Origin: Paramacrobiotus metropolitanus | Taxonomy: Eukaryota > Tardigrada > Eutardigrada > Parachela > Macrobiotidae | DNA length: 64,000 nt | Direction: 5' to 3' | NCBI RefSeq assembly: GCF_019649055.1 | Contig: NW_026570232.1 | Location: forward strand, 186,001-250,000 | Part shown: positions 50,551 to 62,029 of the stretch, one piece after another | Numbering within the stretch: position 1 is the stretch's first letter | Layout of the letters: each line of letters opens with the position of its first letter | Made by a program: the position numbers and the translations under genes | Notes under the pieces: generated by a model | What the model was told of the DNA's origin: nothing | The model's database searches: none | The model's input: only the letters and a program-made list of their open reading frames with translations

Positions 50551-53500
50551 ATGGATTATTTCGACGACGTTCTAGATGGTAAGTCCATAACAGAATATCT
50601 ATATATTCCCTTGGTGTAATAATGTCCGGGGACAGCTGATGCACAACTGACAACGTGCTGACAATTTTGGTAATTGTCTTTCTTTAAAAACCTATTTTAT
50701 GATAACCGTAGATGAAATCATCCTTAGGGCTCACGAAACTGTAAATTAAGTTTTTGTAGTTTTTTAAAATCTAGATTATGAATTATGTTGCTAACCGGGC
50801 TGGTGTTGTTTTCAGAAATGATGCAGATATTTAATGACGAGGGCGCTCCGGACTTCGGGGATAGCGTGCCCGATTGCACGGGCGTGGATTTGGATCTCTT
50901 CAATGTCGACAGCACCAACGCGATTAACCTGCACACGGATCCGATTCTGGGCAGTTTCAATCCTTCCAGCACAATCATCAGCCCTCACCAACGGGACGGA
51001 TTTTGGGATCCCCCTGGTCCAGCAAGCGCGCGGCCTGGTTATCCCTACCAGGTGTATCCGCAGACGGCGCCAACATTTCCCGTGTCCGTATCGCAGTCGT
51101 ACGTGCCATCTGCCGCTTCCAGTGTGTACAGTGTGACAGCCCCGATCCCCGTGACTGTATTTGGCCCTAATTCACCGGGCTCAAGCTCCACGAGCTCCGA
51201 CTCAGCAGATCTTTTGCCCAAATTACTGGCGCAGCCAACACAAGTTAGCTTGAAGACGGCCAATCGGATCTCTGTTCCCATTTCGGCGATTTCACAAAAG
51301 CCAGGACAGACGGTGAGTTTTGTTACATATTATATGTTTTAGAATGCGTGTTATTATCTCTAGCTTGGCGAACAGGGCTTCAAATATTTCCCAGTTTTAT
51401 CTTTCTGGATTTCACATTTTAATGTATGCATTGAAGCGGTAGCAGCATGCATTCCTGAAGCGAACGATAATGATAAGAAATAATTGTCTGTAGTTGGTTT
51501 TACAACAACCACATTCGGGTCAAAATTCTGGCCTTCCCATTGTTACCATCACTACTCCCATACAGCCAGCCACTACGACACCCGTATCTCTGACTACGCT
51601 TACATCTGAAGGACTATCGACATCGGAAAAGTTGCCAATCAGAAGGTGTTTTAATTGGCAATTTGGCAGATATATCATTTGTCTGAAATATTTTCCTGGA
51701 GTTGAAAGAATATCTTTTTTTAGATTGACATCGCAAAATGTGAAAGCAGTGGTACCCACACGAGTTGAAAAGCGGGTATCGCACAACGAAATTGAACGCA
51801 AATATCGGATAAGCATCAACGATGGAATCGCTGAGCTGCGTCAGCTACTGTCTCGCCCGGATGAAATAAAGGTACGAGTAAGTACTGCAGTTGTGCATTC
51901 AGTAGCAGTACTCTAGGAATTTATCTACAGTATTAATAATGTGATCGGTACAGCGTAATTATTCTAGTGTATGGAGATCGCTGAAACACAATAATCTGTT
52001 TTCTTTACAAAAATTTGTGTTTTTCTATGTTTAATCTGCGCAGGCGTATTGTCTGTCATGTGTACTGGGTGCTGCCGAAATAAAAGTACGAGTAAAAAAA
52101 CAGTCTTTACTGCATGATAATTTCCGTTAATATTGTAGAACTGTGTCAGAGCTGTACAGTATTTGTGAACATCAATTTAATTTTTTTTGCAGCCGTTAAA
52201 TAAATCCGCTGTTCTACGGACGGCTTCTGATCGCATTCGAAGTAAACAAAAAGAAGTTCAGAAGCTGAAAGAGATTATGCAGAAATTGCGGGATGAAAAT
52301 CTTATACTGCGCGCAAAGTTGCAGGATAAAGGTACTCGTAGTAGTTTTTCCCATGTATTGAGTTACTGTAATAGTAGTGTTGCTGAGCCAGGGGAAATCT
52401 GGGGAATTGCGCTCTAATGCCATTTCCGCAGCATTATTCCATTTGTTGACGTGAATAAAGTTAATTTACTTTCAACTCCCTTAATGAATTTTCGAAATTT
52501 TGGTTATAGGTATATTGTAGCATATTTTTCATGGTCACAAATTTTGTATACTTACGACTATTTGAACTTCTAGGAGAAAATTTGCCACCGATGTTTGATT
52601 ATCACCTTGAGGACCCAGCCTCTCCAAATTTCCTTCCCTATTCGGATTACAGTAGTAGCATAAGCGGTTCGGAACCTGCGAGCCCGCAGACGTCTACTTC
52701 CATTGATGCAACATCTGGCGAGGTAAAAACGTGTGGACCTTTTTTTGTAAATTTTGGCATTTTGGTTGAGTATGTATTGAACTTCCAGGAGTCTGAGAAA
52801 GCAAAACCTGCAAATGGTAAACGCAAAGCGCCACGTGCGAAGACAGCGAAAACCGGAATTCATGATCGCTCTAGAATGCTTTTGTGCATCATGATGTTTT
52901 CCGTATTCTTCTTTAATCCAATGCAGTATTTATTTGGAAGCTCTGGAATTTTTGCCTCACCGGCTGAACGTATTATGGAGACGGAAACGTTATCCGCTGG
53001 ATCACTTGGTAGACTACCCTACAGTTTGTAGTTTGTGTGACACCTTGACATTTGTGTCTCTGTAGATGGAAGAGATACACCGATTGGGCATTCTACATGG
53101 GTTGTTTGGTTATTGAACATCGGTATCGTGTTGGGCATACTGATACGACTGTACGTCTACGGCGAGCCAGTGTTGAAGCCGAAGACTGAAGCGGCTGTTC
53201 GGTTTTGGAGTTACTCTAAACAGGCGGATCGCGATATTGCCAAGGTATGGAGTTCTTTGATACGTAGCTCAAAAACTTCTGTAACTGCTGATTTACTTTT
53301 ATATATTTGGGAAAATGGTCGATAGGGTATTTGTATTTGTTAGCATATTGATGATTTGATTGATTACCTATACATCTTTGTTCACAGGGCGATCGTGAAA
53401 GTGCCGTGCAGAATATATCCACTGCATTTGAGGCGTGTGGTCGACCGCTGCCCACTGATCACTTGGATATATTCGCGAGCCTGTGTTGGCAGTCATTTCG

Positions 53501-55941
53501 GCATATGCTGCATCATTTGGTGATTGGAAATTGGCTGGAGGAGACCGTAGGATTCTCTTGGAAAGTGGACAAGCCTCATAGGCTGGAGATTGTTCAAAAA
53601 TCTGCTCGCGATGCCGCTCTTTTATATCACAAATTACATCGAATTTATGTCACTGGATGTAGCAAATCGGAGCGGTTTTTGGGAGGAATGAATCTGGCAC
53701 TGAGCGCGGTTAACTTGGCCGAAGCAGCTGGAGAAGCCATGCCGGCTGAAATGTTTGTGGAGATGTACGCGGCTATTGCTCTGGAAATGAAGCGCTCTCT
53801 TCCAAGCCCGTTGTGGCATTTTCTGGTGAGGTTTTTGGCTGTTATACTAACGCAGGTTAAATATTTTTAGATTCGTTAGTGAAGTTATGCACATGACTTT
53901 TCAACTTCCTATAATCATATTCCGATGGAAAGACTTTATTAAGTTCTGTTGTAGTGTTATACGCTTAATCGTGCTCGCCGAGTGTGCTTCAAAACGTATG
54001 GTGACATTCCCGAGAAATGGCGTTGGTTATTCCATCCAATGACTCTTAGATTTCTCCGCACTTATAATCCCGAATTTAATGACTGGAACAGCAAACTGAC
54101 AACCCTTCAGTGTGTTGGTGCGTACTTACATACTTATTGTTTTGTTTAGTGCGTTGCATTATTGCTCAATATGGGAGAAATTAAAAGCATTACTTCCCTT
54201 TAAGATGATCCCGTGGCGTACTTCGCTCGAGCATTTCGAGAGGAAATTTTGCGCTCGCTTATGGATGATTATGGAAGAGTGGTGTCGGGGCAAAATTTGA
54301 ATAAGTAAGTTGTAAACGTAATAGTAATGCTTGTCGAATTTAATCCTTATCACGGTTTGTTTATGACATTTTTCGTTCGTCACATCTTTGATGCCATGAC
54401 ACTATGGGCACTGCTTAAACAGAGACGATCTGGTGGACGACTTCTTAGGAAGAGTAGATTTGGCTATCGAATCATCGGCTTATGGAGAGGTTGACTGGAG
54501 TCCTCTTGACAATCGCGGAGGTGCACATTATTTTATCAGATTTCACATTATTTCATTTTACATTTGCTCGTACAACTGATCATTAAGTACCGTACTGCAC
54601 TGTCGCTTTGAAGTGGACAGATAAGATAGTGGCAGATACACCGTTTAATCTACTGGACGTTAGAAGCGCAGCGTCCAGTTGTGGACTACTTCTTGTCCAC
54701 TCTACGTATTGAAGTACTAATTGTACAGAGTAGTAATTGTACAAAGCAAGATTGAAAAAATCGAATAATTTGTTTTTCTTGGATTCGTGCCTGTTTCAAG
54801 ATTTCAGACTTGTGAATCTGTTTTTCATTTTATATGAATGAGACGCTTTTAGCGCTGTACAGTAGGCATACTAACGCATTTTATTACCTTCAGGTCTTCT
54901 CCGAGACCAGCGCGCTCAATGGTGGGCTGCACTGCTGGGCACATCTGTAGCATCTGGTGCCAATCAACACTATCGTATCCAGCTGAAAAAGTATTCGGAG
55001 ATACTGTCGACGCCTCTTGTTTGTTTATCGGGAGAACCGTAAGAATAAGTGCCACATTCTCACTAGCATCGCCGTTACCAATGCGTGGCATATGTGCAGA
55101 AGCGATTTGTATGATGTTTTTTGTAGAACGCCTCCAGCTGTATATGCATGCTACAAAGCGACCATCTCAGGAACAGAGAAAGGATGTACCAATTCGCCTC
55201 CTGTTGCGTATGCCAACAGATTACTAACAGCGGCTCTATTGGTGGCTGTCAAGGAAAATGACCGCTTTGCCATGGTATGTGCAGCTATGCGAACGCTTTA
55301 AAATGCTACTGTCAAGCGCATTTGAAAATCATTTAGATGCCTGGCATGATTTTTAGTACTGCTTTATTTTATTGACATTCTCGGGACGTTGGTGCATTGT
55401 AGTTGCACTGCATGGATATGGTGCAATGCAGTGCTTCGGCCGTGCAACCAACGGGACGAGTTTAACTTTCTAAACGAAACCATTACTTGATTACATATGA
55501 CCCGCTACGTTTTGTTTTTTTTTCAATGAATTCGACAGCGATTGTCCCGGTATACAATAAGCCGCCTGCATGACGCATGCATCGATGTCCTGATAACCAA
55601 TGCGTTCAGGTCCTGATAACCATCGTTTAATTCTGTCTTCGCTATTTCAGACTGGATTGTGCATTGGTTTACGATGGCTCCTTTCTTATTTGCACGAAAG
55701 CGCCAGTATTCAGTGTGTACCTGTGAAAGCCGTGGAGTTATTTCTCTGTGAACGCCTCACGACCGATCTTCTGCGCCTAGAGAAGTTGACTGGTTGCCAT
55801 TTCTCTAAAGTGAGTGCATCGGTTTGCGGATTAATGTGTAAAGTCAGATTAATCAGTTTGCCTATACGGACTTGGTTGCAGAATAACAATTATATCTCCT
55901 GCAAGATTGTACAGGCCGTTCAGCGACCCGGTCAGCTTTAG
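50551..55941 (+). CDS. SREBP: SREBP, membrane-bound sterol regulatory element-binding protein
   Basis: About sixteen exons. Exons 1-2 (50551-50578, 50816-51312) give an acidic activation domain (MDYFDDVLDEMMQIFNDEG, DLDLFN). A bHLH follows with the SREBP-specific tyrosine (HNEIERKYRISIND, 51780-51870), then helix 2 and the leucine zipper (SAVLRTASDRI...LKEIMQKLRDENLILRAKL). DRSRMLLC (52862-52890) keeps the site-2 protease region at the start of TM1; TM2 is WVVWLLNIGIVLGILIRLY, followed by the family's GEPV motif. The C-terminal regulatory domain is recognisable (FWSYSKQADRDIAK, SARDAALLYHKLHRIYVTG, MNLALSAVNLAEAAGE, DQRAQWWAALLG) and ends GQL at 55941, shorter than vertebrate SREBPs. The luminal loop lacks an obvious RxxL site. 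It should reside in the ER with SCAP and control lipid genes after cleavage. Confidence 0.93.
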
Positions 55942-57689
55942 AACCCGCAAAGTGTTCAACTCAGATTTACGGATGCAGTTACTGTATTCTTTGGCAGACA
56001 AGCGTTGATTCTTGAAATTCTTATTGTTGTTACTTGTTTACAATTGAACACTATGTAATATATAACAGCGTAAAGCAAAACTTGAGTACTAAGTAATTTT
56101 ATTGTCTTGTGTCAGTTTCGTATGTGATACGCATGTTTTGCCGGTGCTTCACGTTTTACTGTTTCGAACTAGCTTGCTTTATTTGAAACTTTTTATTTTT
56201 ACTATGGTTTCAAGATTTAGTAGAGATGTTTCAATAATTAAACGATGAACCATATGAGTTGTCCGGGAGAAACGGAATCGCACTTATGCGATTAGGGTGA
56301 CCTTAGCTTTCAGAAACACATTCGTGACAATTCCCCCGTAGAGGAATTGAATACGTAGGCGGTGGTTATATCATTATTACATAATAAAAATATGCAGTGA
56401 AAAGTTTGAAAAAAAAGCTAAATTTTACCGTCCCACCGAATTTCTTTTGCACGACTGCAGTATTTTACAAAGGAAGCCTAAATAGATCGAAAAAGTGCAC
56501 CCATACCACCGGACCATCGCTTCCAGTGTTCCCTTTCATTATGGCTACACCGGTGACATGGGTGCAGTTTCGATCTATTTGGGCTTCTTTTGTAAAACAC
56601 TGCAGTCGTTCAAAAGAAATTCGGTGTGGATACTGGATAGTGGATACTGAAGAGGAAAATACACATTTCACTGATGCCAGTTAAATCGCAACCATGCGTT
56701 CATCTGCGTACGAGTTGTCTAGTTCCAACGTGGATTTTCTAGGGTAGAATTTCGGAAATGTATAGCAATACGTTATTGATGTCTAACAATACGTTATTTT
56801 GACATGCACTGTTCATCCTGGACAGTGGACACAGCATTCTTGTCCTGGGAAACCAGCAATTAAGTGTTCCAGTTCAATAATTTTTTTCTGAGCGAAGATA
56901 GTATGGAGAGTGAGTTGAGTTCTCCGCTAATACTGTCGCAGAACAATAAGAATGCAAGCCTGCTGCCCTACGTGTATGATTGTTGTTGGAATACCCACCG
57001 TCTAGCTTTGGGATACATGTACTGATGTACAGCATCTCTTCACTACTCAAATGGGAATCCGACAGAGAATCGGCAACTGAACAGACAGGATTGAGGCTAA
57101 CCTTTAGTGTCCTTTACTTTCCATCTTTTCCCCGTTAGAGGATAGACAGACGCAAAAGCTCAGAACAGACAGAATCATTCTGACCTTTCACTTAGAGAGT
57201 TCTGACCTTTCAGTTACACGCTGGATCCTATACTAATATAATATATAGACAGACTACGTCTGCCATATGTTATATTAGGCTTGCCCGTTGCAACCGTGCA
57301 GCGCCTACGTAATACGAGTAGCTAGAGTAGTCATCAAATGCAGGTTTAAAGAAGATATGCATTACATTTATAGTGTTTTGTACAACTGAAACATGATCGT
57401 TTTGCTTAACTCATCAACAGAAGCGGCAAGAAACCAAATCAAAACAACCACGATCTCATCAGACACTTGTAAACGAAAACATCGCCAAAATACGAATGTT
57501 TACCAACTTCAGCTCAGGTAAAAACGATAAAAACATGTCAGAATTAATATCTCTATCGACGGAATCACTAACTTTAAAGGCAAAAGACGACTGCGCTTGC
57601 ATTCGATTTATACGGGTATCGGCGAATAAAAGCAGCCAAAGCACATTGAAACATGCACACTTCACATACTCAAATAAAACCCAACACAG
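55942..57689. other. Gene-free interval between SREBP and SLX4 3' ends
   Basis: Facing 3' ends flank 1.75 kb with no supportable protein. Apart from the foldback at 56434-56626 there are only short A/T-rich and repeated CAATACGTTATT-type motifs near 56770-56800. Confidence 0.5.
56434..56626. repeat. Foldback element of 193 bp
   Basis: The left arm (CACCGAATTTCTTTTGCACG...) and right arm (...CGTTCAAAAGAAATTCGGTG) are reverse complements over about 70 bp with several mismatches, around a spacer of about 50 bp. No coding; MITE-like. Confidence 0.85.
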
Positions 57690-60600
57690 TTACTTGGTTT
57701 TCGCGGTTTTGCTACCACCCCAAGGTCTTGGTTTTTCCGCATTGTGTTGCGAAAACGCAATGCTCTGCAAAAAAAGGAGCAAAAGATTAGGAGCAAAAGA
57801 TTGGGATACAAAGCGGGACTTACAAACTAAGCCATGCATTACGACACGAGAAATCACAAGGTACATAACTTACATGTCGATCAAAATAGTCCATGGCAAG
57901 TCCTGCTTTCACACTATATCCATCTTCTTTTAGCTTCTTCAAAAATGGCCGCAAATACACAACTTGATACTGTAAAATCTGCTCGTACAGATTGGTGTGT
58001 GTCCTGATGTAATCGTCTAAAACTGCGTGAACGTCATCGACAGTAGTAACTTTAACCGGCTTCGATGAAGATTTTGACGGTGATTCTGGGACACTGTAAA
58101 AGATACAACATATGTAATCCCTTGCTACATCAATACAAAATCAAAGCAACAGTTACCGTGAATAATTAGCAAAATCAGAATCAACCACGAATTAGTTCTT
58201 AATTATCATAGTAATATATATCAGCCGATACATTTAGGACATCTTAAAAAAATCTTTCCAGCAATAAATTCTAAGCTAACTGCAAAACAGAATCTATCAG
58301 AGAGAACAAATGGGTGCACATTAAGTTGGTTACCTCTCGGTTTCTTCATCTACAGTATCTTCATCATCTGAAGAAACCAACTGTACAATGCGATTTTTAG
58401 ACTTCCTTTGGCGTGCAGCAACGGTTTTGCGTGGTTTGGAATCTTTTCTAGTTTTGGACGCTTTAGTAACAACAACGCTTTTTCCACTAGACGAGGTAGA
58501 ATCGTCCTTTCCATTTTCGTCCGCATTTTTACGTTTGCGTTGCTTCTTGGACTTTCCTCTTGACTCATCCACAGCACTCAGAAAAGCAACAGCTTTGGCG
58601 CGCTCTAAAGGTTTGATTCCGAATTTGGAAAGTTTTTGGTTTAACTGCTTATCCGAAAGGCTTGCGAATCGTACTTCTTCATCGCCGTTAGGGATTAATA
58701 AAGCCGAGCTATCGTCAGAAACATTTTCAAACGGCCAATTTCGGCAAACCATTACCGCATTTTCTGGGATAATTGCATTTATTGGCATACATTACTTGTT
58801 ATGCTCAACAGCTGGACTGCCAGGAATATCTTCCAGTTGACCCACGTCATCGTCCGACGAACACAGGATCAGTGTACGGTTGTCCTCATCATCACTCTCT
58901 TCGCTTTCGGCCAATCTCTCGCCAACAGTTATTGTCGGTGCAATGGGTGCCTGGTGTAACGAAGCAGAATCCTGAAAACTAAAATTTAACACACAAGAAT
59001 AAGTATTACAGGAAATACCCTCTTACTTTTGAACAATTTATTTCTAACTGTAGTTCCACTTTTGTTTAATCACTGGCGTAACAGTAACCGAGATATAAAT
59101 ATTTTTTTACTGATAAAATACAATGATTAATAGTGACCTTGCATTAACACGGATTAACTACACATTCCATAATTATTCGCTAATAAGTGTAATTGTGTAA
59201 GCATCAATAAAAGCAATTTATGCCTGCCACTATTATTTCTTTGAATTCCATCACCTACAAGCTGTGAAACAGATAATCTACTGTAGTAGAACACGGTGTG
59301 CAGCACCGACTGTACTCACCTACAAAATATGTAGATGTGTAAAGTTCTATATAAGACGATTGCTGTTTTCAAGATACAACCGTACGAGTACCATAATTTA
59401 ATTTTCTACACGGAGGTACGTAAGTCAGCGTTACAGTCACCTTGAGGACGTTTGTTCCACAATGCTTTCTCCAATTATCCCTGCCTGTGCATTATGGCAA
59501 GGCATTTTTTCATCGTTGAGATCAGGGTTGTGGTGTATCAAGTTCTGCACAAGAACGATCAAATTTACCACAGAAATCAAAAACAATTCGTAGGTCATAA
59601 TGAATTCGAGCAGAGCTGACCACAATAGTTTTCTGTGAGAAATCCAAAGGTAGCCGGAAGCCGGGAATCTGCGATAAATGTTTCATGCGAATCTCTTCTT
59701 CCGGCTTCTTAGGAGAAATGGGAGGCACCAGAGAAGCAACATAAAACCGGTCCGTGTCTTGTTTCTCCTTATTTCTTGAAAGATTCCACAAACGACGATT
59801 ACCAGTATAGATACCATCGTTATACGGGTCAGGGTCGGTCGCAATTTTGCTATCGGGTAAAACACCAGACTGCTCTATGGCTACTTCACCGCCACCTTGA
59901 GCCACAACAGCCGCCACCTTATCGCCGATTATCTTATCCGATTCACTGGAATCTCTCTCCAGAAGCAGCGGCGCGGGTTGAGAAAACTTGATTCTACTGC
60001 GAGCGATGTTTTTTTTCGGTCGCCGGGTAGGTGGCTCTTGTGGCACCAACGACGCGGAAAGAGCCAAAGCCACTTGTGTTTCTTCATCAATTTTCCTGCC
60101 AAAAAATTTCTAGAACTTAGTTTATCAAAATGTAAGCACCATCGAAAACTGCTGCCATAGTATCGTAATTAGTAATTACGAGTGTAATTTGGATTGTAGG
60201 TTGGAGCAGGTTGTTACTGAATTAACGCTTATTTTGCACCGAAACATACTGCAGCTTTTTCAGCGTAATTCGGGTTTGTTTTGGAGGGCCTCGTGGCACT
60301 TTCGGTGCAACAACGGATTTAATTTCCGCTGCGGAGAAAAGGGACGGCGTCGACGGTGTATAATTTATTAGTGAAGAAGTCGCGGTGGACGTAGTGGCAA
60401 TTATTTCCACACCACAGGTTTGCAGATGAGCGTCCAATTCCCGTGCCGGAAGAGTGACTTCTTCGCAGCAAGGACAGATGTGAAGCTCCGTAAGAGCACT
60501 GGATAAACTAGGTTTAGCTGACGGGAGCTCTGTACAGTTTTCGGTTACAGTGGTTTTTGTTGAGGAAATGGAAGCAGAAGACTTCACCGGTTGCGTCATG

Positions 60601-61059
60601 CACCTAAAGGACAGACAGTCATTCTTTGTTAAGGACAACGAAAAATATATACGAAGCTGAATTGTGTGTAGTGTACACCGTACAGTGTGTGAGAAGTCTC
60701 GGTAGCAGAGCTAAGCAATTGCGACAGCAGTTGTGTGCATGTTTACTTATACGAAAGAATTTCAGTAATTTTGCATTCCGCGACTTTGACTTATTTTTTA
60801 CATACGCAAAATCTTGTCTTTTTTGCCCTTTTATTGCACATTATGATTAACACCTGAAACGTGATTAAATAAAAACAGCAGTCAGTTACCTTCGCAGATG
60901 ATCACCATACTCTTTAACACTCATGCCAGCCAACGAACAGAGACAAAAGGGACACGCATCCACACTGTCACTACTTTCACGCGTTTCTTGAGATGGGGAC
61001 GCCAGCCGCACCGGGCGTCCCTTTCCCCGCTGGGGCGGCTTCACAGACTGCTCGTCCAT
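57690..61059 (-). CDS. SLX4: SLX4, structure-specific endonuclease scaffold
   Basis: Exons 60890-61059, 60250-60603, 59585-60095, 59441-59544, 58796-58978, 58334-58763, 57874-58093 and 57690-57764 join in phase. The N-terminus has two UBZ4-type zinc fingers (CPFCLCSLAG...HLRRC and CPCCEEV...HLQTC), which in SLX4/FANCP bind ubiquitin at crosslinks. Next comes the EETQVALALSASL block seen after the fingers in the family. Exon 58334-58763 has a SAP-like segment (SDKQLNQKLSKFGIKPLERA) and a basic stretch, and the end carries the SLX1-binding C-terminal domain (DYIRTHTNLYEQILQYQ, YFDRHSIAFSQHNAEK). A BTB domain is not evident. SLX4 organises SLX1, XPF-ERCC1 and MUS81 nucleases in the nucleus. Its ATG is 33 bp after the stop of the next gene on the same strand. 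Confidence 0.88.
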
Positions 61060-61092
61060 TTCCGCCCGATACACGCATCACCCCAACAGCAA

Positions 61093-61575
61093 TCACTTGG
61101 AAGCAGCGGGGGCAGGTATCTCGTCGCCTAGCGGATAAGTCGTCAGCGGCGCAATTTGGGGGATCTTTTTGCGGGGCGCGACGCTCTGGCTATCCAGCGG
61201 AAATTTGCCTTCCTCTTCCAGCTGCTCCAGAGACTTCAGGGCGGCTATCTTGGGGTGAATCACGAGGTCCAGTTCCGTTATCTTGTAGTTGAGCCCAATA
61301 ATATCAAAGTTCTCAAATCTTCTCTGAACTCGGTTCATATAATCGGGATCCCGCGACTTGTAATACCTATCAACAAGACATAATTTCCTCAACATCCGCA
61401 GTGGCATATACCGCGTGTCAAGAGACACGTTGCGAGATATTTACCAAAATGCGACTCCGCAAACTACAGTCCACACCACGGCCAGAGCACCAGCCTTCAC
61501 TGTGAAGCCATAAAGTGCGGTTCCCCGACTGGTTTTCAGCTTTTGCGCTCGTACACGATAGGGGTCGACGGGCAT
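61093..61575 (-). CDS. Small single-pass membrane protein, 134 aa, unrecognised
   Basis: Two exons (61445-61575 and 61093-61366) join in frame from MPVDPYRVRAQKLK. A basic N-terminus is followed by one TM segment (about residues 24-44, FTVKAGALAVVWTVVCGVAF), then YYKSRDPDYMNRVQRRFENF and a soluble tail with ELDLVIHPKIAALKSLEQLE and a proline-rich end. Topology and the basic N-terminus resemble small mitochondrial inner-membrane assembly factors, but I cannot name a family. SLX4 starts 33 bp downstream on the same strand. Confidence 0.7.
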
Positions 61576-62029
61576 CTCATTTACGAGATCTTGAAATAGG
61601 TCTAAATCTCAAACGATCAAACAGCAAGTATACTTTCCACTGAGTGATTGCAGGCAGTTACTTATATAGCGACTCGCAACAGTATAAAAAGCATAAATAA
61701 AAGTTTGAAAAAATGACTTTTGGCGTTCTCCTTTTCGTTCAAGCAGGCTGCAAATCAGCAAAGTGAGCAAACGCGCTCGAACTTGTAGGAGCAGCAGAAT
61801 CCAGATGTGAGGAGGGTTTAATGTACGTGCCACCTCAGGCGGTCACAACGCTTGTAAATCACAGGACATAAGTACTGTAGTGTTATGATTTATTGATGTT
61901 ATCTGAAGTTCTGAACTGATTTAGTTTCTCTCCAAATATGTAATTACAAATATTTTGTATGGAAGATCTCGAATTTGGTACTCCGACTCGGTGCGAAACT
62001 TGCAGTTTTTGATTGTTTCTGAGTGCATA
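61576..62029. promoter_or_regulatory. Divergent promoter region for the small membrane protein and HPS4-like gene
   Basis: The 454 bp separate two divergent ATGs (61575 minus, 62030 plus). The minus frame at 61609-61833 has no family features. No distinct element is recognised. Confidence 0.4.

Noticed and set aside
52020-52140. Possible extra SREBP exon in the long intron
   Set aside because: No acceptor-donor pair gives a frame joining the bHLH helix 1 exon to the helix 2 exon, which already join in phase.
58388-58840. 150-codon plus-strand frame
   Set aside because: Antisense to the lysine/serine-rich SLX4 exon; a low-complexity reflection.
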